DNA of 64,000 nt from Collinsella aerofaciens (GCF_015670745.1 NZ_JADPCH010000001.1:1-64000), one strand, 5' to 3'. Shown: positions 1 to 9,700, counted from the stretch's first letter. Numbers and translations are program-made. Notes: a model not told the origin generated them from the letters alone.

Positions 1-2
1 CG

Positions 3-44
3 ATATACGCCGTGATGCGCGACCGGGTGCCCTACCGGGAGTAG
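3..44 (+). pseudogene. C-terminal tail of an upstream gene cut by the window edge, possibly an IS110-type transposase
   Basis: Frame 3 reads IYAVMRDRVPYRE and then TAG at 42-44. The tail resembles the end of IS110-family transposases, which often finish with Y-A-(M/V)-(L/M)-R-D-x-x-x-Y. The bases just after it (ttgacaaaactataggaa, 53-70) look like sequence seen after such transposases. Only 13 codons are visible, so this could equally be the end of an unrelated gene. The family assignment is from memory of the motif and is tentative. Confidence 0.3.
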
Positions 45-102
45 CCCCGACGGTTGACAAAACTATAGGAACACCCAATGACTACCCCACCGCAACAGAA
101 AA

Positions 103-125
103 AGCCCGGGCAAAAGCACCGGGCT
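103..125 (-). terminator. Rho-independent terminator of the M20 dipeptidase gene
   Basis: The arms agcccgg and ccgggct form a hairpin. On the minus strand the hairpin is followed by a run of five T. It lies about 135 bases past the stop codon of the minus-strand dipeptidase gene. Confidence 0.65.
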
Positions 126-258
126 CGTAATGCAAGTTTGTATCCAAGCAGGATATAGGGGTTTCCCAGGTGCCCGAGATTACCCCGAAAGAGGAGCGCC
201 GCGTATTTTGGTACGCAAGCGACGGTTTGAGGGGCAAGGTCGGGTGCCTGGGGAAGCC

Positions 259-1695
259 CTACAGTTCAAGTTCGTTGAGGCGCAGGATCGCCACGATATA
301 AATCTTGAGCGCCTGCTTGAGCTGTTCCTCGTTGGCGCACTCGTTGGGACCGTGCATCTGGCCGCCCCACTCGGGCAGCTCCAGGCCGGTCTCTTCGGGG
401 CCAAACGAGACGGCGCGGGCAAAGTTGCGCGCATAGGTGCCACCGCCCATGGCAAAGGGCTCAGCATGCTTGCCCGTAAACTCGTTATAGGTATCAATAA
501 GCGCCTTCACGGCCGGATCGTCGGCAGACACCGAGAACGGCACCTTAGCGCGACCCAGCTGGCACGTCACGCCAAAACGGCCCACGAGCGGGTCGAGCTG
601 CTCGCGGATGGTATCGGCACTGGTGCTATCGGGGAAGCGGACGTCGATGACCTGCTCAATATGGCCATCCGCCACGCGGATGACGCCAGCGTTGCAGGTA
701 AGCGGGCCAAACGCCGGACTCGTCGCATCGATACCCAGGCCGCGGCCATAGGCATCCGCATGCACAAAGGCCAGGAACTTGACGAACTCGTGCTCGGCAG
801 GCGTCAGCAGGCGCTCGTCGCGTGCACCAAACGCGTCCTCGGCCTCGCGCAGATACGACACGATCAGGCCGACGGCGTTGATGGTGCCCTCAGGCATCGA
901 AGCGTGACCGCCAATACCGTGGGCGAAAATCTGCGCATGCCCGTTATCGAGTGTCGTGATCTCAAGGCGGTCGGCGTTCTCGACCGGCGCCGGCAGCTCA
1001 TCGGCGGCAATCGCGAGCTCGCAGATAGACTGCGACGGAATGGCGTTGCTCGCCTCGGCACCGCTCCACGACACGATGCGCCCGCCGTCGATCTTGGAGC
1101 TCACAAACGTCGCCCCGAACTGGCCCTTCTCGGCATTGCAGACCGGGAACTCGGCATCGGGCGTAAACAGAAAGTCGGGGTTTGCATAGTTCTCCAGATA
1201 ATGGTGAACGTCGGACATGCCCACTTCCTCATCGCAGCCCAGCAGCGCGCGGAAGGTGTAGCGCGGCACAATGCCGTGCTTGAGCAGGTACGCGCCGGCG
1301 TAGAGCGACAGCACCGCCGGACCCTTGTCGTCGATCACGCCACGGCCGAGCAGCCAGCCCTCACGACGCTCCATCGCAAACGGATCGGTATTCCAGCCGG
1401 GGCCGGCGGGCACCACGTCCACGTGGCAGATGGTCGCGAGCTGCTTATCGCCGCGACCCGGGATATCGGCAATACCCACGTAACCCTCGTCGTCGCTTGT
1501 CTGGTAGCCAAGCTTCTGCGCGATGCCGAGCGCGCAATCGAGCGCGTCACGGACCGGACGGCCAAACGGCGCGCCGGGCTCCGCATTGGCAGAAACCGCC
1601 ACGGACGGATAGCTCACCAGCTGCTCGATATCGGCGACGACATCCTCCCAGACCTCGTCGACATACTCGGTAACGCTCTGCTCCACCTGATTCAT
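259..1695 (-). CDS. Sapep-type M20 metallopeptidase (dipeptidase)
   Basis: 478-residue cytoplasmic di-zinc or Mn-dependent dipeptidase of the M20 family (PepV/Sapep type), likely releasing amino acids from imported dipeptides. The metal and catalytic motifs are in order: H91-x-D93 in ICHVDVVPAG, D122-D123 in GVIDDKG, the general-base pair E156-E157 in CDEEVG, a metal Asp in TPDAEFP, the dimer-domain GGHAS, and a C-terminal metal His in GGQMHGPNE. The ATG at 1695 is chosen because aaggaggt lies just upstream. A longer frame to 1740 would add 15 arginine-rich residues with no ribosome site. The HAD phosphatase gene precedes it on the same strand, so the two may be cotranscribed. Confidence 0.9.
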   Translation of the reverse strand: MNQVEQSVTEYVDEVWEDVVADIEQLVSYPSVAVSANAEPGAPFGRPVRDALDCALGIAQKLGYQTSDDEGYVGIADIPGRGDKQLATICHVDVVPAGPGWNTDPFAMERREGWLLGRGVIDDKGPAVLSLYAGAYLLKHGIVPRYTFRALLGCDEEVGMSDVHHYLENYANPDFLFTPDAEFPVCNAEKGQFGATFVSSKIDGGRIVSWSGAEASNAIPSQSICELAIAADELPAPVENADRLEITTLDNGHAQIFAHGIGGHASMPEGTINAVGLIVSYLREAEDAFGARDERLLTPAEHEFVKFLAFVHADAYGRGLGIDATSPAFGPLTCNAGVIRVADGHIEQVIDVRFPDSTSADTIREQLDPLVGRFGVTCQLGRAKVPFSVSADDPAVKALIDTYNEFTGKHAEPFAMGGGTYARNFARAVSFGPEETGLELPEWGGQMHGPNECANEEQLKQALKIYIVAILRLNELEL

Positions 1696-1749
1696 GGACG
1701 ACCTCCTTAGCAATGAGCGACGGGTACGCCCGCCCCTCATATCACGTCA

Positions 1750-2412
1750 TTAGATAGCGAAAAGTTTAGCAAGCTCGGCCACCGAATGCACCACTGCATC
1801 GGCACCCGCCGCCTCGTGCTCGCCCGGCGCCGCTGCGCCCGAATAGATGCCAATGCACGGCACGCCCATCGCGTGCGCACCCTCCACATCGTTAAAGCGG
1901 TCGCCGATCATCACGGCCTCGTCGGCAGTCGCGCCAAGCGCCGCCAGGGCATCGCGGACCGAATCGGCCTTGGTCTCGCGTCCCTGAGGCGGATTCATGC
2001 CGACCACGGCCTCAAACTGAGAAAGCCCCAGCTCATGCACCATGTCGATGCACTTTACCTCCATGCGCGACGTCGCCACGGCCATGCGATGACCCTGGGC
2101 GGCCAGCCCGTCGAGCAACTCGGGGATCCCGTCGAACACGGGATACTCCTCCGGTCCTAACTCATCAAAAAAGGCACGGTACTCGTCGGCCACCACCAGC
2201 GACTCCTCGCGCGAGAAGCCGTAAAAGTCGTGGAAGCTCTTCCACAGCGGAGGCCCGATCATACGGCGCAAATCACCCATCTGCGCCTCCGAAAACCCGC
2301 GCGCGGCCAACGTCTTGCGCGTCGAGGTCATCACCGCTCGACCCGTATCTGCCACCGTGCCATCGAAATCAAACAGCACGACCGGCCGCTTGCATATCTC
2401 CAGCGCCTCCAT
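1750..2412 (-). CDS. HAD-superfamily hydrolase, phosphoglycolate phosphatase-like
   Basis: About 220 residues. Motif I is FDFDGTVADTG with nucleophile Asp15 and acid/base Asp17. Motif II threonine is in VATSR, the motif III lysine is around TKADSV, and motif IV is GDRFND. The helical cap between motifs I and II fits subfamily IA (Gph/PgmB-like). The substrate cannot be read from sequence; a small sugar or glycolate phosphate is likely. Two ATGs lie six bases apart (2418 and 2412). The second has better spacing from the gaagaggg ribosome site. It ends 55 bases before the dipeptidase start on the same strand. Confidence 0.85.
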   Translation of the reverse strand: MEALEICKRPVVLFDFDGTVADTGRAVMTSTRKTLAARGFSEAQMGDLRRMIGPPLWKSFHDFYGFSREESLVVADEYRAFFDELGPEEYPVFDGIPELLDGLAAQGHRMAVATSRMEVKCIDMVHELGLSQFEAVVGMNPPQGRETKADSVRDALAALGATADEAVMIGDRFNDVEGAHAMGVPCIGIYSGAAAPGEHEAAGADAVVHSVAELAKLFAI

Positions 2413-2568
2413 CGGCATCCCTCTTCCCCAGTTGACGATTTCCACACCGACACTTCAAACTGTTGACTATTCAACAATTGAACCTATAAATGTGGAACGA
2501 CTCCACTATACTTGTCGCACTTTGCTCTCAGAAGGCGGCGCTGCCGCGCCCCAACGAAAGGTGCAATT

Positions 2569-3429
2569 ATGTCTTTTGCCATCATAACCGACTCCACGTC
2601 GGACATCTCCCCCGCCCGCGCCCAAGAGCTCGGCATTTACGTCATTCCGCTGCATGTGATTATCGAAGGCGAGGACCTGCTCGACCAGGTACAGATCACC
2701 GCCCAGGAGTACGTCGCCCGCATGGCCGGCTCCGAGCAGCTGCCGCATACCTCGCAGCCGAGTGCCGGCGAGTTCAAGGCGCTGTTTGACCGCGTGCGCG
2801 CCGATGGCCACGACAGCGCGATCTTTATCTCGCTGTGCAGCGAGTGGTCCGCCTGCTATTCCAATGCATGCCTGGTCGCCGAGACCCACGAGCTCGACGT
2901 GCGCTGCATCGATTCGCGCACCGGCTCGGGTGCCGAGGGCCTGCTGGTGGAGTACGCGCTCGCCATGCGCGAAGATGGCCGCAGCCTGGACGAGACCGAG
3001 GCGCAGATCCGCGCGACCCTGCCCGACGCGCACCTGCTGCTGATTCCCCGCACGCTCGAGAACCTCGTTAAGAACGGCCGCGCGCCCAAGCTCGCCGGCC
3101 AGCTCACGCAGATGCTCAATATTCGCCTGGCCGTTTCGCCGGAGTGGCAGTCGGGCGAGATCAAGGCAATCAAAAAGGGTCGCGGCGCCAAGCGCATCGT
3201 CGCCAACACTATGGCAGATTGCCTCGCGTTTTTGGACGAGCACCCGGGCTCAAGCGTGCGCGTGCTCACGACCGGCGCCGCCGAGGAGCAGGAGCTTGTC
3301 AACGAGGCACTCGCGGGCCAGGATTACGTAGACGCCGGCACCGGCCCCATCGGCTGCACCATCGCCACCCATGTAGGCGTCGACGCCATCGCCATCAGCT
3401 ACTGCCCCCGCTACCAGCCAACTCGCTAG
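2569..3429 (+). CDS. DegV family fatty-acid-binding protein
   Basis: 286 residues. The N-terminus FAIITDSTSDIS is the classic DegV signature. TSQPSAGEF and the later RTLENLVKNGR also match the family. DegV (FakB-like) proteins bind one fatty acid and present it to the kinase FakA for incorporation into phospholipid; no fakA is visible here. The start at 2569 follows gaaaggtg. A longer reading from 2512 adds a basic segment with no support. A second DegV gene lies at 17518-18408, so the organism probably has several carriers with different lipid preference. The gene ends 13 bases before a palindromic repeat. Confidence 0.92.
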   Translation: MSFAIITDSTSDISPARAQELGIYVIPLHVIIEGEDLLDQVQITAQEYVARMAGSEQLPHTSQPSAGEFKALFDRVRADGHDSAIFISLCSEWSACYSNACLVAETHELDVRCIDSRTGSGAEGLLVEYALAMREDGRSLDETEAQIRATLPDAHLLLIPRTLENLVKNGRAPKLAGQLTQMLNIRLAVSPEWQSGEIKAIKKGRGAKRIVANTMADCLAFLDEHPGSSVRVLTTGAAEEQELVNEALAGQDYVDAGTGPIGCTIATHVGVDAIAISYCPRYQPTR

Positions 3430-3442
3430 GGACGCCCACATC

Positions 3443-3509
3443 AGTTGCGGTGGAATAGGGACTGTTTTTGGCTTATTAGCCGCCAATCAATCCCTATTCC
3501 ACCGCAACT
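3443..3509. repeat. 19-bp perfect inverted repeat, copy 1 of the AGTTGCGGTG palindrome family
   Basis: The left arm (3443-3461) and right arm (3491-3509) are perfectly complementary over 19 bases. The outer ten bases, agttgcggtg, are identical in the copy at 9624-9689, whereas the inner nine differ but still pair. The 29-base loop begins ctg and ends ccaatcaa, as in the other copy. It sits between convergent genes (degV and the toxin) and may act as a bidirectional terminator. Confidence 0.85.
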
Positions 3510-3522
3510 TAGAAATCGGCAA

Positions 3523-3831
3523 TCAGCCCTGCGGACCCTGGAACAGCTCCTCATGAGAGCCCATTCTGACCAGCCGGATCACAGGATTAGTCTTATGCGG
3601 CAAGTAGAGAACGACCACGTCGACCAAGCCATCGGATAGATGGAAATCGATGTGGCCGTTGTAGTTGCCGCCCGGGTTTGAAAGCTCATGGGCGCCATAT
3701 TCCGCGGGAAGCGAGCCGTGAGCTGCAAGCTCTGCGACCGCCGCCCTAAACTCGGTTTTTAGCTGCGGATGGATGCGCATCGTCCGTTTGTAATCCGCCT
3801 TAAACTGAGCCTCGACTTTAATCTCAAACAT
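3523..3831 (-). CDS. YafQ family type II toxin (RelE superfamily mRNA endonuclease)
   Basis: 102 residues. The pattern matches YafQ: H48 in the HEL motif, H64 in IDFHLSDG, a beta strand VDVVVLYL, and the C-terminal H93 in GSHEELF, corresponding to the histidines that cleave mRNA on the ribosome in E. coli YafQ. The upstream antitoxin gene ends two bases before this start, so translation is probably coupled. The toxin is expected to be held inactive by the DinJ-like partner. The family call is firm; activity of this copy is inferred. Confidence 0.88.
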   Translation of the reverse strand: MFEIKVEAQFKADYKRTMRIHPQLKTEFRAAVAELAAHGSLPAEYGAHELSNPGGNYNGHIDFHLSDGLVDVVVLYLPHKTNPVIRLVRMGSHEELFQGPQG

Positions 3832-3833
3832 CG

Positions 3834-4133
3834 CTAGTCCTCATCGAGGAACGATATAAGCTCATCAGCGTTATTGAATGACGGGCTGTCGTCCGTCAAA
3901 ATCCCCAACTCATGAGCCTCGGCGATCACCATGGCGCGTCTCGTCGCCTCGTTGGGCACCTCTGCCCTTCCTACGATCTCAAAAGGAATCTTTCGCTGAT
4001 TTACCAGCTGCCGAACAGCAAGGTTGAGATACGAATTGAGACTTAGACCAACCGTATCCAAGAACTCAGTCGCCTGCTCCTTGAGCCCCTCTTCGATGCG
4101 AACCGTCGTAGGCTTAACCGTTGCAGTGGACAT
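3834..4133 (-). CDS. RelB/DinJ family antitoxin
   Basis: 99 residues. The N-terminal ribbon-helix-helix segment contains TTVRIEEGLKEQATEFLDTVG. This is followed by the DinJ-type LSLNSYLNLAVRQLV helix and an acidic C-terminal tail that would wrap the toxin. The ribosome site gaggagg is strong, the -10-like element tatact lies at 4164-4169 (minus strand), and a 14-bp palindrome lies just upstream. This layout fits autorepression by the DinJ-YafQ complex. Confidence 0.88.
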   Translation of the reverse strand: MSTATVKPTTVRIEEGLKEQATEFLDTVGLSLNSYLNLAVRQLVNQRKIPFEIVGRAEVPNEATRRAMVIAEAHELGILTDDSPSFNNADELISFLDED

Positions 4134-4179
4134 ACGCGACCTCCTCGCCTCGTCTTTTGCATCAGTATACCCAATTTAG

Positions 4180-4215
4180 ATGGCAGACTGATGTTAAATA
4201 GCATCAGTCTGCCAT
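4180..4215 (-). promoter_or_regulatory. 14-bp perfect palindrome upstream of the toxin-antitoxin operon, candidate operator
   Basis: The arms atggcagactgatg and catcagtctgccat flank an 8-base AT-rich loop. One arm covers the region expected to hold the -35 element, just upstream of tatact. Antitoxins of this family repress by binding such palindromes. It could instead be a weak terminator of the LOG gene, although there is no T run. Confidence 0.55.
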
Positions 4216-4246
4216 TCACAATACTACAACGACAGGCACGCTCGCC

Positions 4247-5005
4247 CTATATCAACCCGCTGAGCGCAATGTCGACGGACTCGTTGAGGTCATCGGTAAT
4301 GTGTACCAGATCCGGATCGAGCGGGCTGATCATACCGGCGCTCATCACCGGGCCGTTGAGCCAGTCGAACAGGCCCTGCCAGTACTCACTGCCCACCAGC
4401 ACGAGCGGCATGCGCTTGACCTTGTGCGTCTGCACCAGCGTGAGCACCTCGAACATCTCGTCGAGCGTGCCAAAGCCGCCGGGAAACACGATGGCGCCCG
4501 AGCTGTACTTAACGAACATGGTTTTGCGCACAAAGAAGTAGCGGAAGTCCATACCGAGGTTTACGTATTTGTTGAGCCCATGCTCGTGCGGAAGCTCGAT
4601 ACCCAAGCCGACCGACTTGCCGTTGGCACTCGCCGCTCCCCTATTGGCCGCCTCCATGACGCCGGGACCGCCGCCGGTGATAACCGCCACGCCGCGCTGC
4701 GCGATCTTGCGACCGACCGCGCGCGCCGCCTTGTAGAGCGGATCGGTCTTGGGCGTGCGGGCGCTACCGAAGATGGTCACCGCGGGCCCGAGCTCGGCAA
4801 GCGCGCCAAAGCCGTCGACAAACTCAGCCTGAATGCGCAGTACGCGCCACGGATCGGCATGCAACCAGTCGGTCGACTCCTCGGGCGCCAGCAGGTTGGC
4901 GTAGGTGTTGTCCTTGGGAATCATGGGACCGCGCATGACCACAGGACCGCGTCGGTACGTCTCGTCGTAGGCCGGCTCGCCCTCGACGTTCTCATTCTTA
5001 ATCAT
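4247..5005 (-). CDS. LOG family protein (TIGR00730 Rossmann fold)
   Basis: 252 residues. It carries both signature motifs of the Lonely Guy family: GGGPGVMEAANRGA, and PGGFGTLDEMFE with the PGGxGTxxE catalytic element. Family members hydrolyse nucleoside 5'-monophosphates to base and ribose 5-phosphate (cytokinin activation in plants, nucleotide scavenging in bacteria). The ATG at 5005 follows aggagtaccc; the upstream extension is ignored. The N-terminal 70 residues before the Rossmann fold place it with the longer bacterial group. The role here is inferred only. Confidence 0.88.
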   Translation of the reverse strand: MIKNENVEGEPAYDETYRRGPVVMRGPMIPKDNTYANLLAPEESTDWLHADPWRVLRIQAEFVDGFGALAELGPAVTIFGSARTPKTDPLYKAARAVGRKIAQRGVAVITGGGPGVMEAANRGAASANGKSVGLGIELPHEHGLNKYVNLGMDFRYFFVRKTMFVKYSSGAIVFPGGFGTLDEMFEVLTLVQTHKVKRMPLVLVGSEYWQGLFDWLNGPVMSAGMISPLDPDLVHITDDLNESVDIALSGLI

Positions 5006-5218
5006 GGGTACTCCTATCGAGAAAAAGAAAAGCGGGCGGGGTCGACGCCATGCGCCAAACACCCGCCCGAACATCAACTATTCGGTATGGTACCCACGTT
5101 GCATCAAGCGCTTGCAAGGCATCGGTCAGCGGTCGCGCAGCCGGCGTCAGCGAATGTGACGAGCGGCTGCCGCTCAACCTTTGCCGTTGCCCACGCTCTG
5201 CAAGCGTGCCTGTCGCCC

Positions 5219-6358
<1,140 letters not shown>

Positions 6359-6395
6359 AAACTGGAACTCCTTGGTTGCGGTTCATACGCAAACC

Positions 6396-6401
6396 ATTAT
6401 A
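6396..6401 (-). promoter_or_regulatory. -10 promoter element of tgt
   Basis: A perfect TATAAT on the minus strand, about 38 bases before the tgt start. No convincing -35 was seen at the expected spacing. Confidence 0.5.
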
Positions 6402-6440
6402 CGGGCAACCCGCAAGAAGCACCGACTCGACAGAAACTAG

Positions 6441-6470
6441 TGCAAAGGAAACCTGCCCCCCTGCACCAAT
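6441..6470. repeat. 30-bp dispersed repeat (tgcaa...tgcaccaat), copy 1
   Basis: It begins tgcaa and ends tgcaccaat, with the middle rich in a and c. It matches 9701-9730 at about 23 of 30 positions, with both ends conserved. Both copies lie in the same intergenic islands that hold the 145-bp repeat. Confidence 0.5.
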
Positions 6471-6482
6471 GCACCAGGATAA

Positions 6483-6519
6483 AAATGATCCGTTTTCCTC
6501 CGTCCCCAACGGATCATTT
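6483..6519. repeat. 12-bp perfect inverted repeat in the tgt upstream island
   Basis: Arms aaatgatccgtt and aacggatcattt flank a 13-base pyrimidine-rich loop. There is no T run on either side. It is one of several unrelated palindromes in this 380-bp gene-free stretch, which otherwise holds the tgt promoter and the 145-bp repeat. Confidence 0.6.
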
Positions 6520-6591
6520 CCGACGGCGAAAACCCGCCAGATCGAGCAAGGTGCCTTCAAGCAAAATGGCGCCGCAGGTTGAGCATAAGTC

Positions 6592-6736
6592 AGCGAGCGG
6601 GCCGCATTTGAGACAAGGTGACGTGAAACGAAAGGGCGCTGACCTTCTGGTCGCGCCCTTGAAGTTGAACGTCAGATTGTCCAAATGCGGCCCGCGCAGC
6701 GTCGAGCCGTTACGCGGTTTGGTAAAACCGCGTAAC
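6592..6736 (-). repeat. 145-bp structured repeat, copy 1, abutting the SDR stop codon
   Basis: Nearly identical to 9843-9986. Read on the minus strand it has an 11-bp hairpin (ttacgcggttt / aaaccgcgtaa), a short spacer, and then one long hairpin of about 100 bases. The long hairpin is closed by gcgggccgcatttg paired with caaatgcggcccgc, continued by gacaa/ttgtc and tgacgt/acgtca, and capped by aagggcgc gacc agaa ggtc gcgccctt with a few bulges. It starts two bases after the SDR stop. No T run is present, so it is not a standard terminator. Confidence 0.85.
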
Positions 6737-6738
6737 CC

Positions 6739-7539
6739 CTAAGGACGCTGGCCCATGCCACCCTCGAGGGTGACGGTCTCACCGTTCATGTACTTAAAGT
6801 CGGGACCGCAGAGCTGAACGACAACGCGGCCGATTTCCTTCTCGACGTCGCCGTAGTGACCCGCCGGCGGCATGTGGACGTTGGCCTTGAACGCCTCGGG
6901 ATAGGCATCTTGGAAGTTCTCGAGCGCAGCGGTCCAAGCAAGCGGGCAAACGATATTGACGTTGATGCCGTCCTTGCCCCACTCGTTGGCGGCAACGCGG
7001 GTCAGGCCGCGGATGCCCTCCTTGGCGGCAGCATAGCTGCACTGGCCATAGTTGCCAAACAGGCCGGCGCCCGAGGCAAAGTTGACCACGGAGCCCTTGG
7101 TCTCCTTCAGGTGCGGATAGGCCTTCTGCATGTACAGATAGGTAGCATACAGACCGGAGTAAATGGCCAGGTTAAACTGGTCCATGGTGTGATCGGCGAT
7201 GGTCACGCCCGAGGCGCTGGCCTGAGCATTGTTGACGACGGCGTCGATGCGGCCGAACTCCTCAATGGCCTTGTCGATGACGTTCTGGACGACGGCCTCG
7301 TTGTCCTGGCCAGCCGAGACATCGGCCTGAACAGGCAGAACCTTGACGCCGTACTCGGCCTCGAGGGATTCCTTGGCAGCCTCGAGCTTGGCGACGTTGC
7401 GGCCGGTGATGACGAGGTTCGCGCCCTCCTTGGCAAATGCGATATCGATGCCGTAGCCGATGGAACCAGCGGAGCCGTCCTTAAGCGTGGCCTTGCCGCC
7501 GCCGGTGACGATCACGGTCTTACCAGTGAAAAGTCCCAT
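6739..7539 (-). CDS. SDR family NAD(P)-dependent oxidoreductase
   Basis: 266 residues. Classical short-chain dehydrogenase: the nucleotide loop starts VTGGG, the NNA motif is present in VVNNAQA, the catalytic serine is in NFASGAG and the Tyr-Lys pair is in YAAAKEG. The glycine-rich loop is unusual, because about eight residues (KATLKDGS) are inserted before AGSIGYG. Substrate is not evident: 3-oxoacyl, sugar or steroid substrates are all possible for this family, and it does not resemble the known Collinsella 7-beta-hydroxysteroid dehydrogenase as I recall it. The ATG at 7539 follows gaaagga. Its stop codon is followed almost immediately by the 145-bp repeat. Confidence 0.85.
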   Translation of the reverse strand: MGLFTGKTVIVTGGGKATLKDGSAGSIGYGIDIAFAKEGANLVITGRNVAKLEAAKESLEAEYGVKVLPVQADVSAGQDNEAVVQNVIDKAIEEFGRIDAVVNNAQASASGVTIADHTMDQFNLAIYSGLYATYLYMQKAYPHLKETKGSVVNFASGAGLFGNYGQCSYAAAKEGIRGLTRVAANEWGKDGINVNIVCPLAWTAALENFQDAYPEAFKANVHMPPAGHYGDVEKEIGRVVVQLCGPDFKYMNGETVTLEGGMGQRP

Positions 7540-7827
7540 ACAAAGTCCTTTCAAATCGCGACGGGCACGCCCGCCGACTGCGCGTATCCAACTTCACGCG
7601 CCAAAAGCTGAGATGCAACTTTAGCGTGTTCAAGCGAAAATAAAAGACCGCGGTAGGCGAACGGCACCACGTCGTTCGGCGAAGGGATTGTCAAGTACAA
7701 ACTGGATAAAACGGCCGAGTTATTGTTATCAAATCGAGCCATCGAACACGTTTTGAAACTTTGCTGCGGCGCGTGGGATGTCGGCGCGAAACTTTATCAT
7801 AGGGTGACAAACAACGATGAGGAGCAC

Positions 7828-9597
7828 ATGCCTATGACAGACGAGCTGGACCCCCAGACTCAACAGCATATTGATGATTCCGCAGACGTCATCGCAGATA
7901 CTGACGTTGTAACCTGCGATGGTATCGACATCGACGACCCCATCTTGGACGAAAGCACTACGGCGGAAACCCCTGCCGCAGAAAACGCCGATGAGCAAAA
8001 CGACGATGCGCCCGCTCAGGACGACGCCCCTGTACAGGACGACGTCCCGCAAGCAGCGGGCCCCATCGAGGTCTCTTCGGAAGAAGAGCTCGATGCCGTC
8101 ATGGACTCCATGATGGATGCTGTCAAAGCGATGAAAGACGCCGTGGCCGATGCCGATATTGATGCCGAAGAAGAGGAGGCCGCCGAGGCGGCCTCGACCT
8201 TTGTGCCCGGCGAGACTCCGGTTGCCGACCAAGGCAGTACCATGCCCTCGTTTCTGCAGCTCGAACATCCCACGATTGGCGCCGATGCGGTCGATCCGCA
8301 CGCAGCAGGCTTTTCTGTGATCGAGGGCGGTACCGGCAATATCGCCGTGCCGCAGGCTGCCGATGCGGACGCTGCCGGCACCGCTCGCCCGACCGTCCCC
8401 CACTCCCCCGCCGCGAGTCGCGATCTGGGGACCGCTGTCTCGAACACCGCGAACGCCGTGGGCACCTTTATCGCCCAGGGCGCCTCGGCCATGCGCGAGA
8501 TGAACGCCGCGAAAAAGGCACTTGCCGATGCCCGCGCCCACCTGGCCGAACTTGAGCAGCGCATTGCCGATCAGGCCGAGGAGCTCGAGACGCGCCAGGA
8601 TATCGCTGGCCGCTACGACCAGATCGTCGCCGACCAGCGTCAGGCGATTGCCACGGCCCAAAAGACTGCAGCGGCCGCCGAGATTGACCGTGATGCCCAC
8701 GCCGCCAAAGCGACAGAGCTCAAGGGTCAGCTCGAACAAATGAAGACAGAGGATGACGCGACTGAGCTCCGCCTGAAGGCCGCACTCGACGCCGTGGAGG
8801 CCCGCGAGGCAAGCTCACGCGAGACTGGCAACCGCCTCGTTCGACGTCTTGAGGATTCCAAGCGCATCCGCGACAAGGTGAAGACAGAGCGAGACGCCGG
8901 CATTGCCGCCGCACAACAAACCGTCGACGCCACGCGCGCCCAGCTCGAGACGCTGCGTCATGAGTACGCCGAGCTGCAACGCAATCCCTCGGCAAATCCC
9001 GCCAACTATACGGTGCGCACCAGCGAACTCTCGATGCAGATCTCCGACACGGCAGATGCCCTGCGTAAAGCCGAAGAAGATGTCCCGCGCATCACCGCCG
9101 ATCTTGAGCACTCGCTTGCCGCAGCCGAGCAGGCCGTCGAACAGGCGCAAGCCCCCATCGCCGACGCTAAGCGAGCCCATCAGGCCGTGACGACCGAAGC
9201 CGATGCCGCGCGCGACGAGTTGCAGACGGCAAAGACTGCCGCCGCGACGCGCCAGCGCGAACTGCGCGAGAAAATCGCCGCCGAGGACAAGGCACGCCAC
9301 GACCAAGAGCAGACCATCGCCAACGCCCAAGCAGATGCCGCACACGCGCAGTCGATCATCGAACAGGCGACCGAGGTGCACGACCACCCAGAGATCACTG
9401 AGTCGCTTGCAGGATCCTTGGCCCGAGACAAAGCCGAACACGCCGAGACCGAGCGAGAGGTTACCCAGCTCGAAGCCACCGAGGACGCGGTGCGCGAGCG
9501 TACCCGCGACTCACGCATCAAATTCACCGGCGCCATCGTCTGCATCGTCGCCGCAATCCTGGTGATCATCCTGATCTGGCTGTTCGCGAGCAAGTAA
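7828..9597 (+). CDS. Large tail-anchored coiled-coil protein of unknown function
   Basis: 589 residues, no recognised enzyme domain. The first ~170 residues are very acidic (D, E, Q, A-rich). Residues ~230-560 are long heptad-rich helices full of A, E, Q, R and K, broken by a short NPSANPANY linker, and predict an extended coiled coil. The last 22 residues (IVCIVAAILVIILIWLF, then ASK) form one hydrophobic segment, so the protein is probably inserted C-terminus first with its bulk in the cytoplasm. No signal peptide is seen. ATG 7834 is an equally good start, with better spacing from gaggag. It stands alone between minus-strand genes. A role in envelope or division scaffolding is a guess. Confidence 0.8.
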   Translation: MPMTDELDPQTQQHIDDSADVIADTDVVTCDGIDIDDPILDESTTAETPAAENADEQNDDAPAQDDAPVQDDVPQAAGPIEVSSEEELDAVMDSMMDAVKAMKDAVADADIDAEEEEAAEAASTFVPGETPVADQGSTMPSFLQLEHPTIGADAVDPHAAGFSVIEGGTGNIAVPQAADADAAGTARPTVPHSPAASRDLGTAVSNTANAVGTFIAQGASAMREMNAAKKALADARAHLAELEQRIADQAEELETRQDIAGRYDQIVADQRQAIATAQKTAAAAEIDRDAHAAKATELKGQLEQMKTEDDATELRLKAALDAVEAREASSRETGNRLVRRLEDSKRIRDKVKTERDAGIAAAQQTVDATRAQLETLRHEYAELQRNPSANPANYTVRTSELSMQISDTADALRKAEEDVPRITADLEHSLAAAEQAVEQAQAPIADAKRAHQAVTTEADAARDELQTAKTAAATRQRELREKIAAEDKARHDQEQTIANAQADAAHAQSIIEQATEVHDHPEITESLAGSLARDKAEHAETEREVTQLEATEDAVRERTRDSRIKFTGAIVCIVAAILVIILIWLFASK

Positions 9598-9623
9598 ACC
9601 AGCCGCCAAAAAACGCTCAACGC

Positions 9624-9689
9624 AGTTGCGGTGAGATAGTTCCTGCCTAGCCCTCAAAAAGCCAATTCAAGAACTATCTCACCGCAACT
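9624..9689. repeat. 19-bp perfect inverted repeat, copy 2 of the AGTTGCGGTG palindrome family
   Basis: Arms 9624-9642 and 9671-9689 pair perfectly. The outer agttgcggtg equals that of the copy at 3443-3509; the inner nine bases (agatagttc) differ from that copy (gaatagggа-type, purine-rich) but remain complementary. The 28-base loop also starts ctg and ends with a ccaat..caa pattern. It follows the coiled-coil gene by 26 bases. Confidence 0.85.
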
Positions 9690-9700
9690 TATTAGATTGA

